42,311 bases of DNA from Flavobacterium sandaracinum (GTDB lineage Bacteria > Bacteroidota > Bacteroidia > Flavobacteriales > Flavobacteriaceae), in contig NZ_SMFN01000027.1 of assembly GCF_004349135.1 (NCBI RefSeq), positions 1 through 42,311 of the forward strand. The letters run 5' to 3'. The translations under genes and the position numbers were made by a program. The notes beneath the pieces were generated by a model that saw only the letters and a list, made by a program, of their open reading frames with translations, searched no databases and was not told the origin of the DNA. Shown here piece by piece: positions 1 through 7,973 of the stretch; positions within the stretch are counted from its first letter, which is position 1, and each line of letters opens with the position of its first letter.

Positions 1-233
1 GTAATATGTAGATATACCTGATGTCCCCGAATAGGAAAATCCTGAACTGTAATTTCATCAAAGAAGCCTTTTGAGCTTAACTTATACGGTCTGTATTCTT
101 TAGGAATCGAATTTATCTCTTTAAGAAATATATGCAAGACTTCATCTCCTTTCTTGTAAGACGTCAATTCAAAATATTCAACAATGATTTCAGGTAATAA
201 TAACTTGATTAGTTCGCTATAGGAGTCTTGCAT
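1..233 (-). CDS. ISAon1-type transposase, N-terminal region protein (cut by window edge)
   Basis: An open frame starts at the ATG on the minus strand at 233 and runs off the left edge, giving about 77 residues beginning MQDSYSELIKLLLPE and containing KGFFDEITVQDFPIRG. From memory this matches the small upstream protein that precedes the main transposase in ISAon1-type elements (ISL3-related) of Bacteroidota. In those elements a separate short gene carries the N-terminal DNA-binding region, and the catalytic gene follows downstream, which here would lie outside the window. The start is clear because no other in-frame ATG lies upstream. Family assignment rests on recall of the motif, not on a search. 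Confidence 0.75.
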   Translation of the reverse strand, partial: MQDSYSELIKLLLPEIIVEYFELTSYKKGDEVLHIFLKEINSIPKEYRPYKLSSKGFFDEITVQDFPIRGHQVYLHI

Positions 234-319
234 TTGGTATAATTTGGAAACACAAATATCTAGATTTTAATATTTCCCCACAACATTTTGTCTTGATCCC
301 TTTTATTTCTATAAAAATA

Positions 320-348
320 CCCCCAAATAGTATCAAACTTTTTGGGGG
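320..348 (-). terminator. Rho-independent terminator after the glycosyltransferase gene
   Basis: An inverted repeat CCCCCAAA/TTTGGGGG (320-327 with 341-348) extends inward through AGT/ACT around a five-base loop. Read on the minus strand it is followed by TATTTTTATA, as expected for an intrinsic terminator 109 bases downstream of the glycosyltransferase stop. The alternative is that it belongs to the end of the neighbouring insertion sequence. Confidence 0.55.
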
Positions 349-456
349 CAATTTATTGTGACGGTTTTTTTTGTCAGCATATCTTGTACTAGCAACCATA
401 ATGAAATCCTACTATTCTTGTTGAGTAACTTTAAGTAGATATCGCTGTATTATCTT

Positions 457-1866
457 TTATTTTTGAGACAATTCTCGAGTCAACCAACCGCTACGGCCAG
501 CAGTTGCAATGGCATAAGGTGAAATCCAAAAAAGTCCAAAAGTAAATAGTACGCTGTAGGCATAAGCCCATAAGGACTCTGAAATACTATACTTTTTAGC
601 ATAAAAAAGCATTGGAAAACTAGATAAAATGAGTATTCCTAGAAGTGTAGAACTTAAAAATAATAATGGATGGACGATGATAAAAAATAACATAAAAAGT
701 AGAAACGGGTAAGTCATCAAAATTGTTAGAAATTGGTTTGTAAATAACAATCTCGTTCCAACTTTGGATTCTTTTTTAAAGTCAGTAAAAACATATTTTG
801 CCATAGCTAAATTTTCACGAACATTACTTCTACCCCAACGAATGAACATTTTGTACAATCCCTGATATTTTTCCGGAACATCTGTTAGAACTAATGCATT
901 GCGTTGAAAAAGTACTTTTTCACCTTGCTTTAATATCATATTAGTCATCGCACGATCTTCACCAATATCAGAAGCTACACCCATAAAAGTCTGGTTAATC
1001 CACTCTGGAAGACATTTGAAAACAGCCGAACTGCGATAAGCGGCTAAAGCTCCTGGAGTACATAATACACTTCCTAATTGACTTTCTACCGATCGCACAA
1101 ATTCGAAACTCATAACAAAACTTACGTTTAGCATTTTAGGCAAAATAGCGCTTTGTTTATTCAAGACACGAACATTTCCTGCAACAGCTCCACAATTTTT
1201 ATCTACTACAAATGGACTTACTAAGTTTCTTAATGTATTTGGTTTAATAATCGAATCACTGTCAATAGTTACAAAAATTTCACCAGTTCCTAAGTTGAAA
1301 CCACGGTATAATGCGTGTCTTTTACCTCTATTTTCAGGTTGTTGAAAAACAACTATTTGATCACCTAACTCTTCTTTTGCTTTTTTCATCCAATACCATG
1401 TATCATCTTTACTTCCATCATCGATTGCTAAAATTTGTAATTTATGTTTTGGAAAATCACTATTGGCAATACTCAATAATGTCTGATATACCAGGTTACC
1501 TTCGTTGTAAGCAGGAACAATTATGGTACAGGTGGGCAACAATTCCTCAGACACTGATTCAATGGCTTTATACTGAAAGTACAAGTATACATTATACAGT
1601 AAGAATCCAACTTTAAAAATCAGCAAAGCTATAGTAACTGATAGAAAAGCAAATCCTATTGGCGAGTTAATTCTACTTTGGTTAAAACGGTATAAATCGG
1701 GTTGTTGAAAGTATACTAGTATAGCGCCCATAATCAACAGCACCATAGTAGCTGATAAAACGATTCGATTAAACAATTTACTTTGATCTTGTTTTTGTTC
1801 GGTTACAGTTGCTGATTCTTTCTTGGTAAAGAGAGTTTTTTGTGGTGTTAAGGTTTGTGTTTTCAT
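457..1866 (-). CDS. Membrane family 2 glycosyltransferase, hyaluronan/poly-GlcNAc synthase-like
   Basis: This 469-residue processive-type GT2 enzyme probably polymerises or transfers a sugar such as GlcNAc from a UDP donor at the inner membrane. Two N-terminal membrane segments (about 34-52 and 70-92) precede the catalytic domain: VPAYNEG (117-123), the DD pair at 149-150, the DxD-type DSDS at 202-205, GEDRA at 302-306, and RWGRS at 343-347. Three or four membrane segments follow (about 374-450). The usual QxxRW box of processive enzymes is here MFIRW, so the Gln is replaced. It stands alone, with no visible polysaccharide export genes nearby, and sits next to an insertion sequence. The sugar specificity cannot be told from sequence; chitooligosaccharide (NodC-like), hyaluronan-like or PNAG-like products are all possible. 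Confidence 0.85.
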   Translation of the reverse strand: MKTQTLTPQKTLFTKKESATVTEQKQDQSKLFNRIVLSATMVLLIMGAILVYFQQPDLYRFNQSRINSPIGFAFLSVTIALLIFKVGFLLYNVYLYFQYKAIESVSEELLPTCTIIVPAYNEGNLVYQTLLSIANSDFPKHKLQILAIDDGSKDDTWYWMKKAKEELGDQIVVFQQPENRGKRHALYRGFNLGTGEIFVTIDSDSIIKPNTLRNLVSPFVVDKNCGAVAGNVRVLNKQSAILPKMLNVSFVMSFEFVRSVESQLGSVLCTPGALAAYRSSAVFKCLPEWINQTFMGVASDIGEDRAMTNMILKQGEKVLFQRNALVLTDVPEKYQGLYKMFIRWGRSNVRENLAMAKYVFTDFKKESKVGTRLLFTNQFLTILMTYPFLLFMLFFIIVHPLLFLSSTLLGILILSSFPMLFYAKKYSISESLWAYAYSVLFTFGLFWISPYAIATAGRSGWLTRELSQK

Positions 1867-2075
1867 ATGATGGGCTAGATTGAGGTTTTTATTTTTTTAA
1901 AAGTAGTCAAGTACTATTCCAAATAAAATAAACACTGAAAATCAAATACTTACTATGATGTAAGGTTTTTACAACTGTGTAAAAATTACCCATAGTGTTC
2001 CCATTGCCCCATTTCCGACTTTTCTAATTATCGGAAACCAAATATAAACGTAGCCTGGGAATTGGTATATTTTAC

Positions 2076-2083
2076 TAAATTTG
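2076..2083 (+). promoter_or_regulatory. -7 promoter element (TAAATTTG) of the bestrophin gene
   Basis: TAAATTTG fits the Bacteroidota TAnnTTTG -7 consensus and ends only four bases before the ATG at 2088. A transcript from it would have almost no leader. No convincing TTG -33 box at the usual spacing was seen. Confidence 0.45.
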
Positions 2084-2087
2084 CGGT

Positions 2088-3005
2088 ATGATTATAAAGA
2101 AAAAAACAAACTGGTTTGGAATGCTTTTTGAATGGAATGGTTCCGTTCTTCCTCAATTATTGCCGCGCTTATTTATACTGTTCCTCTATACTATAGCTAT
2201 TGTTTATTTTAGAGATACTTTACTTGGATATCACCTTTATATTAATCCAGCTATTTTTACGCTTTTCGGAATTGCCTTGGCTATTTTCCTTGGATTCAGA
2301 AATACGGTCAGTTATGATCGTTTTTGGGAAGGCCGAAAGCTTTGGGGAGCACTTTTAAATGATACTCGTTCGCTTGCTAGACAATCACATACGTTGATAG
2401 ACGGGTTGGATTATCACAAACAACGTACTCAGTTTATACTACTCCTGATCGCATTGGTTCATGCTTTAAAGCACCAATTAAGAAAAACGAATGCTGATTC
2501 TGATATGAATCGCCTATTAGTAAATTCGTTGGATAAAAAAATGCAAACAGCAGTTTACAAACCCATTATTATTTTAAAAGAACTCGGACTTTGGGTAAAT
2601 ACAGCAAAAAAAGAGGGTAAATTAGATAGTATCACACAGGTTGCTTTTGATGAAAATCTAAATAAATTGTCAGATATTATAGGAGGTTGCGAAAGGATTG
2701 CTAGTACACCCATACCTTATACCTATAGTGTTTTACTGCATCGCACAGTATATATTTATTGCTTTTTACTTCCTTTTGGTTTTGGCGAAAGCATGTTATG
2801 GACTTTACCTTTTGTAACTGTTTTTATTGCCTATACCTTTGTAGCTCTTGAAGCGATTGCTGATGAGTTAGAAGATCCATTTGGTATAGAGCCCAATGAT
2901 TTAGCTCTAAATGCGATGTCCGAAATGATCGAAAACACACTTTTAGAGCTAGATAATAAACAAATAGAACCAATAAAACTGGCTAAATATTATTATATCA
3001 CTTAG
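2088..3005 (+). CDS. Bestrophin-like (UPF0187) membrane channel protein
   Basis: A 305-residue membrane protein of the bacterial bestrophin family, whose studied members form pentameric ion channels in the inner membrane. Family signatures are visible: the segment FRNTVSYDRFWEGRKLWG (70-87) after the first membrane helices (about 25-42 and 53-70), IPYTYSVLLHRTVYIYCF (209-226) leading into two further helices (about 220-254), and EAIADELEDPFG (255-266). Length is normal for bacterial homologues. It is transcribed alone, convergent with the acyl-CoA dehydrogenase gene, and likely starts at the ATG immediately after a -7 promoter motif. Ion selectivity cannot be inferred. Confidence 0.9.
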   Translation: MIIKKKTNWFGMLFEWNGSVLPQLLPRLFILFLYTIAIVYFRDTLLGYHLYINPAIFTLFGIALAIFLGFRNTVSYDRFWEGRKLWGALLNDTRSLARQSHTLIDGLDYHKQRTQFILLLIALVHALKHQLRKTNADSDMNRLLVNSLDKKMQTAVYKPIIILKELGLWVNTAKKEGKLDSITQVAFDENLNKLSDIIGGCERIASTPIPYTYSVLLHRTVYIYCFLLPFGFGESMLWTLPFVTVFIAYTFVALEAIADELEDPFGIEPNDLALNAMSEMIENTLLELDNKQIEPIKLAKYYYIT

Positions 3006-3042
3006 ATTTTGAAAAATAAAAAAGTGATTGATTAATTACAGA

Positions 3043-5310
3043 TCAATGTTTTAAAAAGGCAATTGGGGCAGCAAGGCAGCTGTCAGGAATAGCAAAAGCA
3101 TTAACTAAGGAAACAGCATCTGGTCTAATTTCCCAGCAAAGCTGATTGACCATCTTGCGTATTGCTTTAGTTTTTACGGCTTCCATATACCCATCTTCTA
3201 GGTACCATCCTTTATTTTTTTCAATTTGAGAAAGCGCATATAATTGACACATTTTTACCATGATTTCTTTACTTTTTTGATCTTCTATCAAACGAATACC
3301 TTCTTGAAACTGCTCTAAAACAATTCGTTCGAGATAGGCTTGAGCAACATCAATCATTTGATGCTGAACTATATTAAAGGCATCGTAAGGATCTAGTCCG
3401 CTGTCAATTAGTTTTTTCAAACGCTTTGCTGCCGAAGCTAAAGTTGTTTTTTCTCGGTATTGAAAAGCCTCCAAATGAAACTCTCCATCCATTAAATGAG
3501 CATCCTCGGTTTTTCGGGTTACAATTGGATTTTTTTCAGAAATAACTGTTTTAGCATTTTCATAAACATAGTTGATTATTCCCATGGCATCCATTTGTCC
3601 AAATGATTTTCGAAATTCTGACAAACGGTTTTTAGCTACTAATTGCATTAATACGGTATTGTCTCCTTCAAAAGTAGTATAGATTTCGGTATCATTTTTT
3701 AAGGCGTCGATACGATTTTCGGATAAATAAGCTTTACCTCCACAAGCCTCGCGACATTCTTGCAAAACAGCAGTCGTATTCCAAGTAGAGTAGGCTTTCA
3801 TGCCAGCAGCAAGGGATTCAATTTCCTGCATTTCAGATTCGTTTTTAGCTATGAAACGCTTCGTAACGTATTGTAAAGCAAAATGGGTTGCATACGTTTT
3901 TGCCAGCAACGGTAGCAGTCTGCGTTGATGAATGCGGTAATTTAATATAGGAACTTCTGAACCTCCTTCTGGACCAAATTGTTTGCGCTGGTCGCTATAT
4001 TTAATGGCTATTGTTAATCCTGATTTGGCTGCAGCCAAGGCAGATCTCGGAATTCCAATTCGGCCTCCAACCAAGGTTCCTAGCATGGTAAAAAAGCGTC
4101 TATTATCGCTAGGAATTGGGCTTTCAAATTCGCCTTTTTCATTAATAGAAGCAAATCGATCTAGCATGTTTTCTTTTGGAATCACAACATTATCAAAGCG
4201 AATAGTTCCATTATCAACCCCATTAAGACCCATTTTAAGTCCGCAATCACCAATAGTAATTCCCTCAAGAACGGTACTGTTAGCATCCCGAAGCGGAACG
4301 ATAAAGGCATTCACCCCATAATCAGTTTCACCAATGATTAATTTAGCAAAAACTGTAGCCATTTGTCCGTGTACTGCTGCATTACCAATGTATTCTTTCT
4401 GCGCCTTTTCGTGTGGTGTATGAATGGTAAATGTTTGGTTTTTATGATTGTAGGTAGCTGTCGTTTCCATTCCTTTTACATTAGAACCATGATTTGTTTC
4501 CGTCATAGCAAAACAGCCTGGAAGCTGGAGTGAACCAATATCTTTTAAGTACTTACTATAGTGTTTTTCTGTACCAAGAGATTGAACGCTCATTCCCCAA
4601 AGTCCAAATTGCACGCCAAACTTGATTACTAAACTTAAATCGTGGTAACTCAATGTTTCCATTATAGCAAAATAATCGGCGATGTTTTCACCACCACCAT
4701 ATTGCTTCGGATAGGCCATATTTCCTAAGTTTTCATCTGCTAATGTTTTACACCAGCTGTAAACTTTTTCACGATAAACTGCGGTATCAGTAGACGTTTC
4801 GTAAGCAAATTCAGGACGGCTAATAACAGACTTTACTTTTTTAATAATTGCGGCTTGTTTTCCATCAAGAATTTGAGTTAGTTTTTCTATCTCAAATCTA
4901 TTGTTGGTTTGATCCTTTGAGGTAAAGGTATTGGCTAAAGTTTTGAAATTGCCCATAGCTTCCTCACCTGAAATTCCTAAATCAATTTCGAGTTGAACAA
5001 AAGCAGCGCTTTGATCTTTGATAATTTTATCCATTTCAGAAAGTAAGATAGAAAGATTAAAAAGAGATTTGACCGAAGGATTTTCTTGAATAACGGTCTC
5101 AATCTCAAATTTCCAATGGTCTACTACCTCTCTGGATGGAGGCGATGAAACGGCAAGTTTTGAAAGAAGATTTTCTCGTTCCTCATTGGAAAGCCAACTC
5201 TGGGAAAGGATAAATTTTTGTAAAGTTAAAAATTCTGTATTAGTTAATAGATCGTCTGACCACACGAGATAAAAAAAAGGTATAAATGCTTTGAGCTTTG
5301 AATTTTTCAT
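3043..5310 (-). CDS. Acyl-CoA dehydrogenase/oxidase family flavoprotein, long form
   Basis: A 755-residue flavoenzyme that likely oxidises acyl-CoA to the 2-enoyl-CoA in fatty acid degradation. An unusual N-terminal helical extension (about 1-190) precedes the acyl-CoA dehydrogenase core: FAMTETNHGSN (267-277) in the middle flavin-binding domain, GGRIGIPRSA (415-424), SDQRKQFG (439-446), the CGG motif at 523-525, and the TTFEGDNTV segment (545-553), whose Glu548 sits where the catalytic base lies in acyl-CoA oxidases. A further helical C-terminal domain of roughly 150 residues resembles the oxidase C-terminal half. The total is far longer than the ~380-residue classical dehydrogenases. Whether O2 or an electron-transfer flavoprotein is the acceptor cannot be decided. 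Single gene, no operon partner. Confidence 0.88.
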   Translation of the reverse strand: MKNSKLKAFIPFFYLVWSDDLLTNTEFLTLQKFILSQSWLSNEERENLLSKLAVSSPPSREVVDHWKFEIETVIQENPSVKSLFNLSILLSEMDKIIKDQSAAFVQLEIDLGISGEEAMGNFKTLANTFTSKDQTNNRFEIEKLTQILDGKQAAIIKKVKSVISRPEFAYETSTDTAVYREKVYSWCKTLADENLGNMAYPKQYGGGENIADYFAIMETLSYHDLSLVIKFGVQFGLWGMSVQSLGTEKHYSKYLKDIGSLQLPGCFAMTETNHGSNVKGMETTATYNHKNQTFTIHTPHEKAQKEYIGNAAVHGQMATVFAKLIIGETDYGVNAFIVPLRDANSTVLEGITIGDCGLKMGLNGVDNGTIRFDNVVIPKENMLDRFASINEKGEFESPIPSDNRRFFTMLGTLVGGRIGIPRSALAAAKSGLTIAIKYSDQRKQFGPEGGSEVPILNYRIHQRRLLPLLAKTYATHFALQYVTKRFIAKNESEMQEIESLAAGMKAYSTWNTTAVLQECREACGGKAYLSENRIDALKNDTEIYTTFEGDNTVLMQLVAKNRLSEFRKSFGQMDAMGIINYVYENAKTVISEKNPIVTRKTEDAHLMDGEFHLEAFQYREKTTLASAAKRLKKLIDSGLDPYDAFNIVQHQMIDVAQAYLERIVLEQFQEGIRLIEDQKSKEIMVKMCQLYALSQIEKNKGWYLEDGYMEAVKTKAIRKMVNQLCWEIRPDAVSLVNAFAIPDSCLAAPIAFLKH

Positions 5311-5453
5311 AGTACACTAAATTAAATAGGAATCTTAAGTTTGGTTAAGATAACAAAATTTAAATGGTTAAAACTCAAATTAACACCATTTTCACTTTCA
5401 GATAATACTAAATGAAAGCTATTTATTTGCAAATAAGAAAAACAAAAATGGTA

Positions 5454-6386
5454 TTAATCCAATGTCAAAGCACCGAGGATTTCTTCAGACATAAAGGGTC
5501 CTCCGGGATATTTGGCTGTATAATCTAGGTTCATCCAGATTTGTCCGCGCTCATCAACGTGATAATGGAGTTTGTTGTCTTTACTTTCATTTATAAATAA
5601 AATATTTTTTATTAGAAAGTTAACTTTTTCAAGATCAGTCTGAGAACCAATCAGTATTTCTGGATAAATATGTCCTGTAGTATGTATCAGTCGGGGAGTT
5701 CCTCCAATAGACTTGATACTGGCTGCCATTAGTATGGAATGATCATCACAATCGCCGGAAAAATAAAGCAGTGATTCTGTAGCTGTAGCAATATAATCGC
5801 GTGCTTTTGGATCGCTTACATAATTCCATCTACTATTTATTTCTTTAAAAACAGCAAAACATTGTATGATAGTTCTGTAATCAGAATATCCTTTCAGATT
5901 TTTAAAATGTTTTGAAGTAGCCATAATTGCAAAGTTCCTAACTTTAGGATTTTGATATTCTATCGCATTTACAATTTTTGATTTGTTAGGAAATGGTAGC
6001 AATTTTGCAATGATGATGTCTTGCGGATATGGATTATCAGACATGGTATACATAATTGAATTATAATCTTCAAAAACGCTGTTAAATCCATAGTTTCCAA
6101 TAGTAGAACCATAAACTAAAACTAATAAATATATAATAATGCAAAAGAGAATAATCGTTCTTAGAAATCGAAGGATAATTTGAATGACTACAATCATTAC
6201 TAAAAATAGAACTACTCTATCAATATTTAAAAACCAGTTTGGATTAATTAAATTTTGATGAACAATGATAAAAAGGGGTATAGCAATTAATATGTTTAGG
6301 ACAAGAATAATAACGTCATCCCAAGGTTTTTTTACCTGAAATCGCTGTTTTAGACCTTGAAAATTAATTTTTTTTATTTTTATCAT
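5454..6386 (-). CDS. Membrane-anchored transglutaminase-like cysteine peptidase family protein
   Basis: This 310-residue protein has three hydrophobic segments near the N-terminus (about 25-42, 57-75 and 76-93), followed by a soluble domain. That domain carries a transglutaminase-like triad: Cys213 in SGDCDDHS, His239 in TTGHIYPE, and Asp288 in MNLDYT. The GDCDDHS motif is typical of bacterial transglutaminase-like domains that may act as peptidases or protein cross-linkers. It lies 22 bp downstream of the binding-protein-like gene (6409-7260) in the same direction, so the two are probably cotranscribed. Which side of the membrane the catalytic domain faces and what the substrate is cannot be told. 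Confidence 0.7.
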   Translation of the reverse strand: MIKIKKINFQGLKQRFQVKKPWDDVIILVLNILIAIPLFIIVHQNLINPNWFLNIDRVVLFLVMIVVIQIILRFLRTIILFCIIIYLLVLVYGSTIGNYGFNSVFEDYNSIMYTMSDNPYPQDIIIAKLLPFPNKSKIVNAIEYQNPKVRNFAIMATSKHFKNLKGYSDYRTIIQCFAVFKEINSRWNYVSDPKARDYIATATESLLYFSGDCDDHSILMAASIKSIGGTPRLIHTTGHIYPEILIGSQTDLEKVNFLIKNILFINESKDNKLHYHVDERGQIWMNLDYTAKYPGGPFMSEEILGALTLD

Positions 6387-6408
6387 AGTGAAAAATAAAA
6401 ACAGTAAT

Positions 6409-7260
6409 CTATACTGTTTTTACAATATCCTCAAAAGTACCTTTTTTATCGATAATTTTAAGTTGAAAAAGTTGATTTTGAACTTTGTTTAACATTTCTG
6501 GGGTTAATAGTTTTTGCGACCACTCTGTTAAAGACAACCATTCTTGAATATCTTCAATTTTTTGATGGTAATTTGAAGCCAACGTTTTGTCAATACTTGG
6601 AATATCTTTAAAATCTTCTGTAGTTTGATTAATGATCGCTAAAATTTTTAAAATAATAGCTGGATTATTTTCCAAAACTTCTTCTCGAACTGCAATTACA
6701 AAACAAGGCCATGGTGTAGGGCAATCTGCAATTCTTCGAAAAATACCTTTATCCACAAGTGGTTTAGTCATAAAACGTTCCCACATAAAATAATCAGCAG
6801 TTCCATTTGTCAAGGCTTCGACAGCGCCATCAATGGTATTTATAATTTCAAACTCCAGATTATCTGTTTTCCATCCTTGATTATCAGCATTGACATACGC
6901 CATTAATTGCGAACCGGAACCTAATCTTGAAATAGCAACCTTTTTGTTTTCTAAGTCGGCTAATGTCTTATAATTTGATTTTGCTGCTACATGTATTCCC
7001 CAAATCAATGGAGTTTCCACATAAGTCTGAACTATTTTACTTGGATTTCCAGCAACGATATCTTTTACAATTCCTTCGGTAAGGATTACGGCGATATCTG
7101 TTTCACTATCCCGAAGCATTTGACACATTTTTCCGGTTCCTTCGGGAACATCAGTCCATTGTAAATCGATATTTTCTTTTTCGAAATCTCCGTTTTCTAT
7201 GGCTAAATGCCAAGGTAAATTAAAATGTTCTGGAACGCCTGCAATTTTTATTATAGTCAT
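6409..7260 (-). CDS. Periplasmic-binding-like (NMT1/SsuA-type) protein lacking a signal peptide
   Basis: A 283-residue protein with the fold of type 2 substrate-binding proteins: an N-terminal lobe beginning TIIKIAGVPEHFNLPWHLA, a hinge-type region LENKKVAISRLGSGSQ (about 103-118), and GTADYFMWERF (about 153-163). Export-type family members carry a signal peptide, but here the sequence begins directly at the first beta strand, so the protein is probably cytosolic. No ABC permease or ATPase gene is nearby. Its start overlaps the stop of the upstream acetyltransferase gene by one base (TAATG), indicating translational coupling. Ligand unknown; a sensor, a metabolic enzyme-like binder or a moonlighting homologue are all possible. 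Confidence 0.75.
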   Translation of the reverse strand: MTIIKIAGVPEHFNLPWHLAIENGDFEKENIDLQWTDVPEGTGKMCQMLRDSETDIAVILTEGIVKDIVAGNPSKIVQTYVETPLIWGIHVAAKSNYKTLADLENKKVAISRLGSGSQLMAYVNADNQGWKTDNLEFEIINTIDGAVEALTNGTADYFMWERFMTKPLVDKGIFRRIADCPTPWPCFVIAVREEVLENNPAIILKILAIINQTTEDFKDIPSIDKTLASNYHQKIEDIQEWLSLTEWSQKLLTPEMLNKVQNQLFQLKIIDKKGTFEDIVKTV

Positions 7261-7787
7261 TATACATTAGGATTTTTTAATTCATACCAGTTCCAAGAAA
7301 TACCATCTTCAAGATATTGCTCGGTCATTTTCAGTCCGATTTTTTGTAATATTGTGTTTGAGGCGATATTATCTGTATGCGCTGCAGCTTCCATGATTTT
7401 GACTTTCATTACATTAAAACCATAATCCAACCAAGCAAAACTGGCTTCGCTGGCGTATCCATTGCCCCAGAATTTTTCATTTAACCGATAGCCAATATCG
7501 TAAAAGTCAACCTTTTTATTTACCATTTCGATGTTGTATTTTAATCCAGCCCAACCAATTAATTCATTGGTTTCTTTCAAAACAATCACGAATCGTCCAA
7601 TATTATTTTGAATGTATTGTGCTCTAACAAGTTCTATATAGGAATGTACTTCGCTAATTTTAGTCAATGGTTTATTCCAAAGATATTGATGTACCTTAGG
7701 GTTGCTGTCCATTTCAAATAATGCTTTGGCATCTGAAACGAGCATTTCTCTTAAAATTAAGCGGTCGGTTTCTAAAATAAGATCCAT
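7260..7787 (-). CDS. GNAT family N-acetyltransferase (RimJ/RimL type)
   Basis: I place the start at 7787 (MDLILETDRLILREM), giving 175 residues, because family members begin with this beta strand. The longer open frame (to 7859) would add a basic stretch encoded inside an intergenic repeat. The acetyl-CoA site is recognisable in IGYRLNEKFWGNGYASEAS, and ENTIL-like spacing is seen in NTILQKIGL. Such enzymes acetylate protein N-termini, amino acids or antibiotics; the substrate cannot be named. The stop codon overlaps the ATG of the binding-protein-like gene, so this is the first gene of a three-gene leftward unit (7787 to 5454). Confidence 0.85.
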   Translation of the reverse strand: MDLILETDRLILREMLVSDAKALFEMDSNPKVHQYLWNKPLTKISEVHSYIELVRAQYIQNNIGRFVIVLKETNELIGWAGLKYNIEMVNKKVDFYDIGYRLNEKFWGNGYASEASFAWLDYGFNVMKVKIMEAAAHTDNIASNTILQKIGLKMTEQYLEDGISWNWYELKNPNV

Positions 7788-7816
7788 TTTTATTGAAAAT
7801 TTGATGGTTAACAATT

Positions 7817-7967
7817 GAGCCCCGATAGCAGTGAAAATCCTTTTTCTTTTTGCTGCCAAAAAGGAAAAGATTATTCACCATACTTTTATTTTTATTTGAG
7901 TTCAGTGAATTTCATTTGCAACGTATAGCAGGACACGAGCGTAGCGAACTGACGAAGTAAATAGCTC
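7817..7967. repeat. Dispersed Flavobacterium-type intergenic element with a hairpin
   Basis: The stretch begins GAGCCCCGATAGCAGTG and continues into a strong hairpin (CTTTTTCTTTTTG at 7840-7852 pairing with 7857-7869 around a CTGC loop, one G-U pair). About 50 bases later it ends with CGTATAGCAGGACACGAGCG and TAGCGAACTGACGAAG. I recall very similar CCCGATAGNAGTG...AGCAGG blocks between genes in many Flavobacterium genomes. It lies between two leftward genes and may terminate or process the transcript of the upstream reductase-like gene. Confidence 0.5.
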
Positions 7968-7973
7968 CTTAAA

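Noticed and set aside
217..399. 60-codon minus-strand frame overlapping the transposase start
   Set aside because: It contains the terminator hairpin and AT-rich non-coding sequence, and shows no family motif; the real gene here starts at 233 in another frame.
1311..1616. 101-codon plus-strand frame
   Set aside because: Lies entirely antisense within the well-supported glycosyltransferase gene and has no recognisable motif.
7788..7859. N-terminal extension of the GNAT protein
   Set aside because: The extra residues are encoded within the dispersed intergenic hairpin element, and the domain starts at MDLILETDRL.
7911..7967. Integron attC-like cassette end
   Set aside because: The AGCGTAGCG-rich sequence does not show the paired RYYYAAC/GTTRRRY core sites; it fits better as the end of a dispersed Flavobacterium repeat.
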